Source: Paenibacillus ferrarius (GTDB lineage: Bacteria; Bacillota; Bacilli; Paenibacillales; NBRC-103111). From it: DNA of 64,000 bases. The notes under the pieces are model-generated. The model was given only the letters and a program-made list of their open reading frames with translations. It was not told the origin of the DNA and ran no database searches. Below, one piece after another: positions 27,273 through 35,628 of this stretch. The position numbers and the translations under genes were made by a program. The stretch is from the NCBI RefSeq assembly GCF_002027705.1, contig NZ_MBTG01000019.1, positions 62,001 to 126,000 on the forward strand, read 5' to 3'. Position 1 is the first letter of the stretch. Every line of letters starts with the position of its first letter.

Positions 27273-27599
27273 CCTCCTATTCAAACCCTTCCGATAAGCC
27301 TCAACAGCAGCCTGTGCCGCGGCACGGGCAATTTCCAGTTCTTCCTCCGTGTATTGATCAGCGCCTTGGAGTAAGGAACGGCCGACAGTAGATTGTTCTT
27401 GATCAGTCGCTCGCCCCAGTAAATAATCGACACTTACCTCGAAGTAATCGGCGATTTTCTCCATAATTTCAATGTCTGGTTTTCGTGCTCCGTTTTCATA
27501 ACCAGATATCGTGGACTCTGCCAAATTGAATTTAGATCCTAACTCTTTCATGGTTAGACCAGTTTTCTTTCTAAGACTTCTTAGTCTTGTTCCGAACAT
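27267..27599 (-). CDS. XRE family repressor (CI/ImmR-like)
   Basis: A 110-residue protein: N-terminal HTH (MFGTRLRSLRKKTGLTMKELGSKFNLAESTISGYENGARKPDIEIMEKIADYFEVSVDYLLGR) and a short helical tail. It resembles repressors of integrative elements. Start ATG 27599 is supported by AGGTG at proper distance. It is divergent from a small XRE protein, the CI/Cro-like architecture of mobile-element switches. Confidence 0.85.
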   Translation of the reverse strand: MFGTRLRSLRKKTGLTMKELGSKFNLAESTISGYENGARKPDIEIMEKIADYFEVSVDYLLGRATDQEQSTVGRSLLQGADQYTEEELEIARAAAQAAVEAYRKGLNRRK

Positions 27600-27608
27600 A
27601 TTCATCAC

Positions 27609-27755
27609 CTAATTAGATTATACTTTGCACAATGCGCAATGTGAATTTATTTACCCTTAACTTCACGATATGCATTGACACTTCGCAATATGCATTGTAA
27701 AATCAAAATATAACTATGCGTATTGCATAGTTCGTAGGAATTCTGGAGGTGCTAA
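27609..27755. promoter_or_regulatory. Divergent operator region between two XRE genes
   Basis: The region has repeated dyads built from ATGC/TGCA. ACTATGC and GCATAGT are perfect arms around a five-base centre at 27712-27730. CACAATGCGCAATGTG is a near-perfect palindrome, and CGATATGCAT and CAATATGCAT follow. At least three such sites fit cooperative repressor binding. Confidence 0.6.
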
Positions 27756-27986
27756 ATGAATAGTTTAGTGAAAACAGCTAGGATATCTTCTCAGTTATCC
27801 ATAGAGGATGCTGCAAGAAAGCTCAATATCTCTGCGGGATATCTATCTCAAATTGAAAATGGACATAGGCAGATTAGCTCAACTCGTGCTGAAGAGATTG
27901 CCAATTTATACAGAAAAAATAAGGATGATATTTTTTTACCTAGTCGCTATGCGATTCGCGAAGTTAATGGGCAAACTACTGCGTAG
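27756..27986 (+). CDS. Small XRE family protein (Cro-like)
   Basis: A 76-residue protein with HTH TARISSQLSIEDAARKLNISAGYLSQIENGHRQIS. RBS TGGAGGTG. With the divergent repressor it forms a two-gene switch. No integrase or excisionase follows, so this is probably a remnant or a stand-alone switch. Confidence 0.8.
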   Translation: MNSLVKTARISSQLSIEDAARKLNISAGYLSQIENGHRQISSTRAEEIANLYRKNKDDIFLPSRYAIREVNGQTTA

Positions 27987-28084
27987 AGATTAAAGAATGA
28001 TAAAAACAAAATTTTAGCCAGTCGGTGTGTCCAACCATTCTACTTATTTAGTCGTAGTTTTGCCTATCATCGGAGGTGAGCCAC

Positions 28085-28342
28085 ATGAACGATATCCTTG
28101 CCAAATACAATGAAACCATTAAAGAAGAACAAATACTCCTTCAAAGAATCAACGTGTGCAAAGAATTCATAGACATTATCCTAACCTACATCTCCGAGAA
28201 GGCAGATTCTATTCACATGCTTACAGCAGAGGATATTATTACTTCGGTTCATACCATAGGTCAGGATTTGGATACGGAATTACTCCATTTGAGGCTGGAG
28301 AAGGGGATTTTGGATAATAAGCTCAAAGGAGTAATGGATTAA
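28085..28342 (+). CDS. Hypothetical coiled-coil protein
   Basis: An 85-residue all-helical protein starting MNDILAKYNETIKEEQ, behind a perfect RBS GGAGGTGAG. It contains two heptad-like stretches (KEEQILLQRINVCKEFIDIIL and LHLRLEKGILDNKLKG). No family recognised. A strong terminator follows that is nearly identical to one 890 bases downstream. Confidence 0.55.
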   Translation: MNDILAKYNETIKEEQILLQRINVCKEFIDIILTYISEKADSIHMLTAEDIITSVHTIGQDLDTELLHLRLEKGILDNKLKGVMD

Positions 28343-28654
28343 CAGGATCTTCACAACCTCTCAAGATGGGAGGTTTTTTTCTTTTTCACCGATTTCGTCA
28401 AATTTATTTAATAGAACAGATATTATGCGTAGCTCATAAAGAAGGGTTTTTCATAGTGATAAAAGAAGGATTATGTTAAGGTATCTAGCACCGCGGTTAT
28501 TAAATGGTACTGAATTTAGAATGGAGGAATAATCGCGTTTCGCAGAAAACTATTCCTCAGAGAATCAGATCGAGAACGAATTGATAGCGGCAATGCTGCA
28601 ATCAAGGGCCTCCTTATACGAGGTCATACACGTCGATAAGACGGAAGGGTGCTT
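28343..28654. other. Gap with no supported gene
   Basis: After the terminator (28355-28380) the remaining 275 bases show no gene with a normal start. An open stretch at 28529-28639 lacks ATG, GTG or TTG although GGAGGA precedes it. Confidence 0.6.
28355..28380 (+). terminator. Terminator, copy 1 of a duplicated hairpin
   Basis: AACCTCTC pairs with GGGAGGTT around AAGAT, then a T-run. The sequence before it (AACAGGATCTTCACAACCTC) also resembles the second copy at 29244. Confidence 0.85.
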
Positions 28655-28954
28655 ATGCTAAATGACATTTTGAGTGACTCAGACGAGCCTATTAAAATCA
28701 TTGACATTAGTTTAAGCAATAACACAATAAGCAGTCCCCTGATCTACACACGAGTGCTCGATCTTGAGGGATTTAGCATGACATCTGGTTTAGGATTTGT
28801 TTTTTCCATTGATCATAAAGATTATATTTTGAATCGAAGCCGGAAAATGCTTAAGAAACTGAAAAGCGGCGATACGTCGCTAGACAACTTTGTCACCTAT
28901 TTTCATTTGAATCGTTCGGACGGGATTTTAACGAGGTTTGAGACTGTTAAGTGA
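28655..28954 (+). CDS. Hypothetical protein
   Basis: A 99-residue protein starting MLNDILSDSDEPIKIIDIS, RBS GGAAGGG. No recognised family; strand-rich N-terminal half, and a helical end with RSRKMLKKLKSGDTS. The gene starts 5 bases after the RBS and is isolated. Confidence 0.5.
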   Translation: MLNDILSDSDEPIKIIDISLSNNTISSPLIYTRVLDLEGFSMTSGLGFVFSIDHKDYILNRSRKMLKKLKSGDTSLDNFVTYFHLNRSDGILTRFETVK

Positions 28955-29019
28955 GGCCATGAGCAGATGAAACATCTGGGAGTGTCTTGACTCTCCTTGG
29001 TGTATGGGAGGAAACTAAT

Positions 29020-29199
29020 TTGAAAGTATATGTCTACTGCAATAAATGTGAATATAAAACTAAAGAGCATGACGAAATGCTCATGGCGATAGTAGAGGCC
29101 CTTCAGCATGGCGCAGTATACACTTATAAGCATAATAACGATAGATGCCCCCTATGCAAGGCTAAAAATTCATTAAAGCAATCAAAACAGTTGTTGTAA
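29020..29199 (+). CDS. Small zinc-ribbon protein
   Basis: A 59-residue protein starting at TTG 29020 after GGGAGGA. It has two cysteine pairs, YCNKCEY (about residues 6-11) and RCPLCKA, the pattern of a zinc ribbon. The intervening helix is EMLMAIVEALQHGAVYTY. Unknown function. Terminator 29244-29266 follows. Confidence 0.5.
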   Translation: MKVYVYCNKCEYKTKEHDEMLMAIVEALQHGAVYTYKHNNDRCPLCKAKNSLKQSKQLL

Positions 29200-29243
29200 G
29201 ATAGCGCAGCGATTCAATCACGAGATTAACAGAGTTTTCACAG

Positions 29244-29266
29244 CCTCTCAAGATGAGAGGTTTTTT
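29244..29266 (+). terminator. Terminator, copy 2 of a duplicated hairpin
   Basis: CCTCTC pairs with GAGAGG around AAGAT, then six T residues. The hairpin differs by one arm base from the one at 28355. Confidence 0.85.
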
Positions 29267-29418
29267 GTTTTTTTGCTGAACAGAAAACGCCCCAATGATA
29301 CTTTCAAAATCACCTTTAGTATGCTAACGTAGAAAAGAGGTCATTGTCTATGCAGGGAATCTATGTATTCGCATCGGGTAGATGAGATCCCAAATTAAAT
29401 AATTTTTGAGGTGACATC

Positions 29419-30555
29419 ATGAGAAATGTACTCGCTATTATGTTGTTAGGTTCTCTTCTTGCTATAAGTGGAACATTGGGCTACAAACTGTATGAGAAAA
29501 TCACGGACAAGCCTGCCTACGTAAAGTCTGAACCATCGTCCTCCACACCTCCTGGTCAGAACGCTTCAACTGTCCTTGTCAATGAACCAGTGCCGGGCAG
29601 CACCTCCAAGGCTGGAGAGAATGGGGCAGCAACTGCCAGCATACCAGCGGCCACATCATCAGTGCCTGCCAAAGCGGATAAGCCTGGCGCTGCTGTGAAA
29701 GAAACGACGATCAAAATGTCTGATATAACATACAAATACATAGGTGAGGTAGTTAATGGCGTGGCGCATGGACAAGGGGCAGCTTATTACCCGAACGGAC
29801 AAAAGCGTTATGAAGGTGAATTCGTGAATGGGAAAATCAATCTGGTCGGCAAAACATTTTTCAAAGACGGGAAACTGCGCTCAGAAGGAAAAAGGGTCAA
29901 TGGAGTCATTCAGGACATAGGTTACAACGAGGATGGCAGCTTGTATTCAGAAATGACACGTCCAGAGAATAATAAATTGGGGGATGCCAAAATTTATGCT
30001 CCCGAAGGTTATCTACAATACGCTGGGCAGGTTACGCCAGATTCGGTCGTTCCTGAAGGAACAGGAATTGAATACCATGCGAATGGAAAAACAAGGTATA
30101 CGGGCACGTTCAAGAACGGTGCATACAACGGAACGGGTACATTTATTTCCGACGATGAGCGGGATAAGTATGTAGGTCAGTTCACCTCTGGCGTCATGTC
30201 AGGGAAAGGCAAGTTCTATGAATACGGAACGCTTTATTATGATGGAGAGCATCAGGATGGTATTTACGAGGGGAAAGGCAAATTTTATATGAATGGCGCG
30301 ATTGCCTACGACGGGGATTTCGTGAATGGAAATGCCAACGGAACCGGCAAGATGTACGATAATGGCAAGCTTGTGTATGATGGAGAAGTTGTAGAAAATA
30401 TACCAACGGGCAACGGAACAAGCTACTTGGGAGGTACCGACCTGAAGATCAGCATCACGATACGGAATCCTGGCGTACAGCGGTCCTCCGGAGTATCTTC
30501 CTTTAACATGCCTCAGGGAGTCCGTATTCCGACAAAGGGTGATATATTGAAGTAA
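29419..30555 (+). CDS. MORN-repeat protein with membrane anchor
   Basis: A 378-residue protein with an N-terminal membrane anchor (LAIMLLGSLLAISGTLGYKLY), a Pro/Ser/Ala-rich linker (residues about 33-95), then at least seven MORN-type repeats of about 22-24 residues with the G-x-G motif: GVAHGQGAAYYPNGQKRYEGEF, YHANGKTRYTGTF, GKGKFYEYGTLYYDGEH, GKGKFYMNGAIAYDGDF, GTGKMYDNGKLVYDGE. Similar to the YwqK family. It likely forms an elongated beta structure outside the cell; partners are unknown. RBS GAGGTGAC. Confidence 0.75.
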   Translation: MRNVLAIMLLGSLLAISGTLGYKLYEKITDKPAYVKSEPSSSTPPGQNASTVLVNEPVPGSTSKAGENGAATASIPAATSSVPAKADKPGAAVKETTIKMSDITYKYIGEVVNGVAHGQGAAYYPNGQKRYEGEFVNGKINLVGKTFFKDGKLRSEGKRVNGVIQDIGYNEDGSLYSEMTRPENNKLGDAKIYAPEGYLQYAGQVTPDSVVPEGTGIEYHANGKTRYTGTFKNGAYNGTGTFISDDERDKYVGQFTSGVMSGKGKFYEYGTLYYDGEHQDGIYEGKGKFYMNGAIAYDGDFVNGNANGTGKMYDNGKLVYDGEVVENIPTGNGTSYLGGTDLKISITIRNPGVQRSSGVSSFNMPQGVRIPTKGDILK

Positions 30556-30600
30556 CTTTTTTAGGCGGATTGACAGGACTCGATGGAAATTATTAAAGAC

Positions 30601-30639
30601 AAAAAGGAGATTTGCATGTATGGATGCAGTCTCCTTTTT
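30601..30639. terminator. Terminator between convergent genes
   Basis: AAAAAGGAGA pairs with TCTCCTTTTT. The loop contains an inner TGCAT/ATGCA dyad. It can serve both strands. Confidence 0.9.
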
Positions 30640-30647
30640 ACTACTTA

Positions 30648-30986
30648 TCAAACTTTCTCACTAAAGAATCTAAATTTGGTTCCAAATAAATAAAAAATTG
30701 GTGTTAATAAGTAAAGGTTGAATACACTTGGAATCTTAGCAACCCCAAAATATAAGCACAATGGCAATGTAATAATTGCAGCAATAATGGCTAACAGTTT
30801 CTTATTCATAAGAGAGAACAAAAGACTCACAATCGAAGGCAAGATGAGCAAGCAAGTAAGTGAAATAACATGTCCTAAATTTATCTCTTCTTGTTTGTAG
30901 GGATTGAAAAACAAAAAAATAATAGTCAGTATGATTGCATTTACTGTAGCAATGAGATTTAAATAATTGCTTATCTTATTCTTCAT
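30648..30986 (-). CDS. Small four-helix membrane protein
   Basis: A 112-residue protein with four hydrophobic segments. No recognised family and no motif beyond the membrane segments. RBS AAGGAG is good. Isolated gene in an AT-rich accessory stretch. Confidence 0.6.
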   Translation of the reverse strand: MKNKISNYLNLIATVNAIILTIIFLFFNPYKQEEINLGHVISLTCLLILPSIVSLLFSLMNKKLLAIIAAIITLPLCLYFGVAKIPSVFNLYLLTPIFYLFGTKFRFFSEKV

Positions 30987-31198
30987 TGTGTTTTCTCCTT
31001 AGACAAAGATGAGAATAAATCAACAACTAAATAATAACATTTATACAATGAGATATAAAATTACGGGGAAAAATGTCGAATTTTACTGAAACTTTATAGA
31101 GAATTATGTAAAACTTTATCCTTTTTTAGTGAAAATGTTGTAAGATATAGTTGACGACAATTATTTCATCGTTTTTTTATGAATAAGGAGGACTAGAA

Positions 31199-31549
31199 AT
31201 GGAATGGTATTTGAAGGTTTTAAAAAATTACGTAGGGTTTTCGGGCAGAGCGCGACGCAAGGAATACTGGATGTTTATGCTCTTTCATTTAATCGTTGTT
31301 GTAATTCTAGCGATCTTGGAAGCAATAACTGGGCTAAAATCAGTTTTAACTATTATCTATTCTTTGGCAATCTTATTGCCATCGCTAGCCCTCACTTTCC
31401 GGAGACTGCATGATACTGGAAGGAGCGCCTGGTGGATTTTCATTGGTTTAATCCCATTTGTCGGCTCTATTATTCTTATCGTATTTAACTGCCAAGATAG
31501 TCAGCCCAATGAGAACCAATACGGCCCGAATCCTAAGTTATTCGGATAA
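31199..31549 (+). CDS. DUF805 membrane protein
   Basis: A 116-residue protein with the DUF805 pattern: NYVGFSGRARRKEYWMF at the start, then LTFRRLHDTGRSAWWIF near residues 65-81, then QDSQPNENQYGPNPK at the end. Three or four membrane segments. Function unknown; widespread family. RBS AAGGAGG. Confidence 0.9.
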   Translation: MEWYLKVLKNYVGFSGRARRKEYWMFMLFHLIVVVILAILEAITGLKSVLTIIYSLAILLPSLALTFRRLHDTGRSAWWIFIGLIPFVGSIILIVFNCQDSQPNENQYGPNPKLFG

Positions 31550-31590
31550 CGGACTATATTGCTTGGTCCATTAGGAAATATTTAATCTAT

Positions 31591-31633
31591 ACAAAAAGAG
31601 CGACCTCGAGAAATTCGATGTTGCTCTTTTTGT
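31591..31633. terminator. Terminator after the DUF805 gene
   Basis: ACAAAAAGAGC pairs exactly with GCTCTTTTTGT. The 5' arm continues as GACCTCGAGAA, a string also seen at 27130-27145 after the small zinc-ribbon membrane gene, where the 3' arm is missing. Confidence 0.85.
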
Positions 31634-31908
31634 ATCAATTATTTGCGCGCAAGCACAATTGATCAATCACTGATAATTCTTTAATAAATCTAAAAATGAT
31701 GTACATGAGTATTGAAGTCCCGCTATTCGACAGATTATAAAGTTTTCTTAATAAAATCGAAGGAAAATATTCCATGATTCGACATTTTATTTAACTTGTA
31801 ATAGGTATAATAAATTATTGATCTGTAGGTTTTAATACTATCTGTCTAGATATGCCAGTTCAATTAGGTCTTTAGAATTAAAGAAAATAATAATAAAAGG
31901 GGATTAAA
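31634..31908. other. AT-rich gap before the zinc-ribbon gene
   Basis: No gene, repeat or clear promoter was seen here. Confidence 0.5.
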
Positions 31909-32694
31909 ATGTTCTGTAATTCATGTGGAAAAGAAGTTATCAATGAAAGTAAATTTTGCAATTTCTGTGGTAATAAATTAATTGAAGATGATGTTTTGGG
32001 AAGTGATGAAAACAATGAAGTGGAAATAGTGCTTCAAACGAAAGAGCTAAATCAAGAAAAACTAGAAATTACTACGAAGAAAAGCAAAAAGAAAAAACTT
32101 ATGATAGTAATTTTAATTTCTCTACTTGTCATTTTTGGCGCAGGGGGAGGTTATTGGTACTACTATAACTATCAACTCCAACAAAAGGAGCTTAAAGCGC
32201 AGCAGCAACAAAAGCAGCTACAGGAATATAAACATAGTCTCGGCACAGCGACATTAAACATTGTTGGTTATACCGTAATTGCTGCCCAAATCTGCGATGC
32301 TTATTCAAAGGTGTGGAAGGAATCGATTGATTCCAGATACGGGATTACTACCGTTAATGGGAAAAAGGCTTATGACTTTAATGAGGCTCTTAAATATAAG
32401 CGTGAAGAGTTAAAAAGTTCAATTACAAAGTTAGATGAAAAGAAAGAAGAAACGGATAGATTAATGCAGTCTCTGAATAATCCGCCAGCAGAGTATCAAA
32501 AAGCATATGATGTTTTAGTACAACTATATACATTGTTCACTGATTTTGTATCACAAGCAGATTCTCCAACTGGAAGTTTGCTTACATTTAATCAAAAAGT
32601 AAATCAATTATCTTCTGATATTGGCAAAAAAGTGAACGAATTTAAAATATTACTTCCTAGCTTTGATATAAATCAGTTATCACAAGTCAAGTGA
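31909..32694 (+). CDS. Zinc-ribbon membrane protein
   Basis: A 261-residue protein. The first residues are a zinc ribbon (FCNSCGKEVINESKFCNFCGNKL, two CxxC pairs), then a charged linker, a single membrane segment (KKKLMIVILISLLVIFGAGGGYWYYY, about residues 65-90), a Gln/Lys-rich coil and a helical extracellular domain. The layout is that of zinc_ribbon_2 membrane proteins; function unknown. RBS AAGGGG. Confidence 0.75.
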   Translation: MFCNSCGKEVINESKFCNFCGNKLIEDDVLGSDENNEVEIVLQTKELNQEKLEITTKKSKKKKLMIVILISLLVIFGAGGGYWYYYNYQLQQKELKAQQQQKQLQEYKHSLGTATLNIVGYTVIAAQICDAYSKVWKESIDSRYGITTVNGKKAYDFNEALKYKREELKSSITKLDEKKEETDRLMQSLNNPPAEYQKAYDVLVQLYTLFTDFVSQADSPTGSLLTFNQKVNQLSSDIGKKVNEFKILLPSFDINQLSQVK

Positions 32695-32793
32695 TTGAGT
32701 GAATTGTCATTACCAACGGTAATTCAATTTTGAAAGAGCTTTGTCATCCAAGAAGATGCTACAGATTTAAGCTAAGTAGTATATAATTGCGTG

Positions 32794-32827
32794 AAAAAAA
32801 CCTGGAAATGAATTTCTAGGTTTTTTT
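32794..32827 (+). terminator. Terminator after the zinc-ribbon membrane gene
   Basis: AAAAAAACCT pairs with AGGTTTTTTT, with an inner AAAT/ATTT dyad. Symmetric, so it may act on both strands. Confidence 0.85.
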
Positions 32828-32871
32828 GGTTCCTTTACTGTTAAACTCGTTATCCTCATTAAGACAGAATG

Positions 32872-32899
32872 TTTGGAACTTTAAAACGTGTGGTATAAT
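32872..32899 (+). promoter_or_regulatory. Sigma-A type promoter of the antitoxin-like gene
   Basis: TTTGGA (32872-32877) or TTGGAA and TATAAT (32894-32899) with a 15-16 base spacer. The gene starts at 32933 behind GGAGGG. Confidence 0.55.
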
Positions 32900-32932
32900 G
32901 AAAATATATAAAATTGCATTGGAGGGATAGCC

Positions 32933-33166
32933 TTGATCCCCAAAAAAATTGATTTTCAGACGGCAAGTGCAATTAAATTAATGCTTCAAAAACTAAATAT
33001 AAATAATGCCCGAGTACTTATTGATCTTGATAAGCAAACAGTTGAAGCCCAAGATGATGATTATTCTGTAGATGATCTTCTTGAGGCAGCTGGGATGTTA
33101 TCTCCTGAAAGAGGCAAAGAACTACTCGACGAAGTGAAAAGATCTCGCGAGGATTGGGATTCATGA
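32933..33166 (+). CDS. Antitoxin-like protein paired with a truncated PIN toxin
   Basis: A 77-residue acidic protein starting at TTG 32933 (RBS GGAGGG, six-base spacer). The C-terminus is negatively charged (SVDDLLEAAGMLSPERGKELLDEVKRSRED). Its stop overlaps by 4 bases (ATGA) the start of a VapC-type toxin remnant, the usual antitoxin-before-toxin layout. The antitoxin family itself was not recognised. Now orphaned. Confidence 0.6.
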   Translation: MIPKKIDFQTASAIKLMLQKLNINNARVLIDLDKQTVEAQDDDYSVDDLLEAAGMLSPERGKELLDEVKRSREDWDS

Positions 33167-33216
33167 GCCGAGGTTATTTGCTTGACACGAATATTGCAAT
33201 TGCGAGCCCACTTTAA
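33163..33216 (+). pseudogene. Truncated VapC-type PIN-domain toxin
   Basis: The 17-codon frame reads MSRGYLLDTNIAIASPL-stop. YLLDTNI is the classic first strand of PIN-domain ribonucleases, with the first catalytic Asp. The rest of the toxin is gone. A hairpin with a T-run lies directly after. The toxin has been lost and the antitoxin gene kept. Confidence 0.65.
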
Positions 33217-33323
33217 CCTCCCCCGAATTAAGCCGGCGGTGGTTTTTTTGTTTTGCCAAGTTGACTGTTCGCCATACTTCCACCATGTTCACCCCCTCCA
33301 AACTATGGGATGATAACGTTACT

Positions 33324-33421
33324 TCAGGCTATTGCCGTCCTTCCTTCTACAACTACCCGGATCTTAGGGCAGCAGCTTTCCAGAAGTGACAACGAATCAG
33401 GCTATTGCCTCTCTTCCTTCT
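33324..33421. repeat. Two 25-base imperfect direct repeats
   Basis: TCAGGCTATTGCCGTCCTTC and on (33324-33348) recurs at 33397-33421 with 22 of 25 identical bases, 73 bases apart. It lies in the leader of the TerD-like gene. No role is apparent. Confidence 0.5.
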
Positions 33422-33493
33422 CAATCATTGGTCGATATAGAGAGGCAAGTTTCCTGATTGTATCCAGAATTTATGAGGAGGCGTTATGCCGCA

Positions 33494-35581
33494 ATGAGAA
33501 ATACCATTTATCTAAGAAGAAATAGGAAGATCATGGTGCATCCTGGTCATAACCGTCTTCCTCTCACATACATCGCAACAGCAATGAAAAATGTAGAGTA
33601 CTTAGGATTTACCTTTTCAAAAAAGCTGGTAGACGTTCTTCAAACGTTGTCGGTTGATGAGTTTCTAAGCATGTATCATCCGTTGGTGGAGGATTTGAAG
33701 TCGCTGGTAGGGGCGAATGTCGTGTTCCGGCCGATGTATCCCAATTTCCCGCAACAAGTGATGATGGCAAGTGAAGCAGAGCTTTATTTGCAAGCGATCC
33801 ATCATTATTTAACGCTGAAACTGCCCGAGCATGCTGCGCTGGAGAGATTACCTCTGCTGGATCAGGTTGATTTGGAGATGATTGATCTAGGTAGTATGGA
33901 AGATTTTGATCAGGTCATTCGGAATCTAATTGGAGCGAAAAGTTCAATATCCGAGGCGGACAAGGAAGATATTCAGTGGGTTATCGCTTCTTATGAGGAT
34001 TTGAGTACGGTACTGCCGGACGAGATTCCTTTAAAAGAAAATGTGGGATTCGTCGTGGCCGCGCTTCTTAAGTATGAGAAGGCCGACATTAAACTCATCG
34101 GAAAATATATGAAAACAGCAACGGATATCTTGCGATTAGCGGCTGCGCTGTCGGACGGGGATGTAAGCCTTGCAACGAATACGAAGTTCCGCAAGTTCAG
34201 GCGCCCAGAAAGGCGGTTGCTGCTGGAGTTGCTTGAGCAATGCGGGAACAAGGTTGAGGATATGCTGCGCTACAAAAATCGCTGGACTCGCCTCGGAGAA
34301 ATTCTGCATCCGGCTGAATACAAGCATAAATATGACGGCTGCAAAGCAGCTTTTGACACCCTGCGCAATAATAAACCCTATGCAACGTTCGGTGGCAAAA
34401 TTGAGCATGCGCTTCGCCAGATGGATGCAGGCTTGGCAGCGGATCTATTGAAGAGTCGCGCCGGCGAGTTCGCCAGACGACTGGATCATTTGCTCAGGAT
34501 CAGTGAGAATGCCCTTCCTATGGTTGAGAAGTTCACGGAAATTGCCGCGGATGTGTCAACGCCAGTGCTGCTGCAAGTGATGGCACATTTTCAGCATAGG
34601 AATGAAAGGCATGAACTGCGGACATTTTTCCCAAAAGGGAATGTAGGTAAAGCTGTAGCGATCCAGAACACGCTGCCCGATATTGAAGCCGAAACGTGTG
34701 AGGCGATTGTACACATATGCCAAAATACGTTAATAAAGCGATTCTCCGAACTTCCCGCGCTGGGGGATGTGTATGTCGATGAGAGGTTGAGGCGGTATGT
34801 GATGCCTTTTGCTCAAAGGTCGGCGAGTAAGGCACTTCGTACCCTCGTTCGCGGCAGTCGGCTGGAGATGCCGGAAGGGGACACGATCCGCTTTTTCTTA
34901 TGGTGGAAGGAAGGAATCGTTAACGGCAAGCATACAGGAAGAGTGGATATTGACCTCTCGGCTGTGATGTATGATGAGAAGTGGCAGTATGTCGAGCATA
35001 TCTCCTACACGAATCTGCGTTCCGATCGATATAAAGCGGCTCACAGCGGAGATATTACCTCGGCTCCTCATGGCGCTTGTGAATTCATTGATATGGATAT
35101 TCCATCTATTGTGAAATATGGTGGGCGCTACATTGTCGCTTCGCTGAATTCGTTCACGGAGCAGCCTTACTGTGAGCTGCCGGAATGTTTTGCTGGGTGG
35201 ATGATGAGGAAGTATCCGAGTTCGGGGGAGATTTTTGAGCCTTCGACGGTGGTGGATCGCATTGATCTTGCCGCAGATACGAGGATTGCGATTCCCGTTA
35301 TTATGGATTTGGTGGAGCGGGAGATCATCTGGTGCGACTTAGCCCTGAAGAAGCATCCTCACTACTACAACAATGTAGAGGAAAATCAAAAAGGGATGGT
35401 AGTAATGGGCAAAGCCATGACCTCCTTGAAAAAGCCTAACTTGTATGATTTGTTCATGCTGCATGCCGTGGCTAGAGGGCGAGTCGTGGAGCGTGCGGAT
35501 GGTGCGCAGACGGTGTTTTCTGTGCATGAAGGGATTACTCCTTTTGATGTGGGTCGGATTATGGCGGAGTTTATTGCTTGA
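33494..35581 (+). CDS. Large protein with C-terminal TerD-like domain
   Basis: A roughly 695-residue protein. Residues about 20-460 are helical with no family recognised by eye. Residues about 490-640 look like a TerD-type domain: RFFLWWKEG, GRVDIDLSAVMYDEKW, HSGDITSAPHGACEFIDMDI, YIVASLNSFTEQP, and IAIPVIMDLVEREIIWCDL. The C-terminal helix holds LYDLFMLHAVARG. TerD domains bind Ca2+ in stress-response systems; Asp residues here fit, but binding is unproven. Start ATG 33494 follows AGGAGG by 12 bases; ATG 33533 is an alternative. Isolated, with a terminator after. Confidence 0.6.
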   Translation: MRNTIYLRRNRKIMVHPGHNRLPLTYIATAMKNVEYLGFTFSKKLVDVLQTLSVDEFLSMYHPLVEDLKSLVGANVVFRPMYPNFPQQVMMASEAELYLQAIHHYLTLKLPEHAALERLPLLDQVDLEMIDLGSMEDFDQVIRNLIGAKSSISEADKEDIQWVIASYEDLSTVLPDEIPLKENVGFVVAALLKYEKADIKLIGKYMKTATDILRLAAALSDGDVSLATNTKFRKFRRPERRLLLELLEQCGNKVEDMLRYKNRWTRLGEILHPAEYKHKYDGCKAAFDTLRNNKPYATFGGKIEHALRQMDAGLAADLLKSRAGEFARRLDHLLRISENALPMVEKFTEIAADVSTPVLLQVMAHFQHRNERHELRTFFPKGNVGKAVAIQNTLPDIEAETCEAIVHICQNTLIKRFSELPALGDVYVDERLRRYVMPFAQRSASKALRTLVRGSRLEMPEGDTIRFFLWWKEGIVNGKHTGRVDIDLSAVMYDEKWQYVEHISYTNLRSDRYKAAHSGDITSAPHGACEFIDMDIPSIVKYGGRYIVASLNSFTEQPYCELPECFAGWMMRKYPSSGEIFEPSTVVDRIDLAADTRIAIPVIMDLVEREIIWCDLALKKHPHYYNNVEENQKGMVVMGKAMTSLKKPNLYDLFMLHAVARGRVVERADGAQTVFSVHEGITPFDVGRIMAEFIA

Positions 35582-35586
35582 ATGTA

Positions 35587-35622
35587 AAAGAAGGAGCCTG
35601 CAGGCTTGCGGGCTCTTTCTTT
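35587..35622. terminator. Terminator between the TerD-like and YHYH genes
   Basis: AAAGAAGGAGCC pairs with GGGCTCTTTCTTT apart from one or two mismatches. It lies between convergent genes. Confidence 0.75.
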
Positions 35623-35628
35623 GTTGTT

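Noticed and set aside
28529..28639. Open stretch behind GGAGGA
   Set aside because: There is no ATG, GTG or TTG; translation would need ATA or ATC. No homology recognised.
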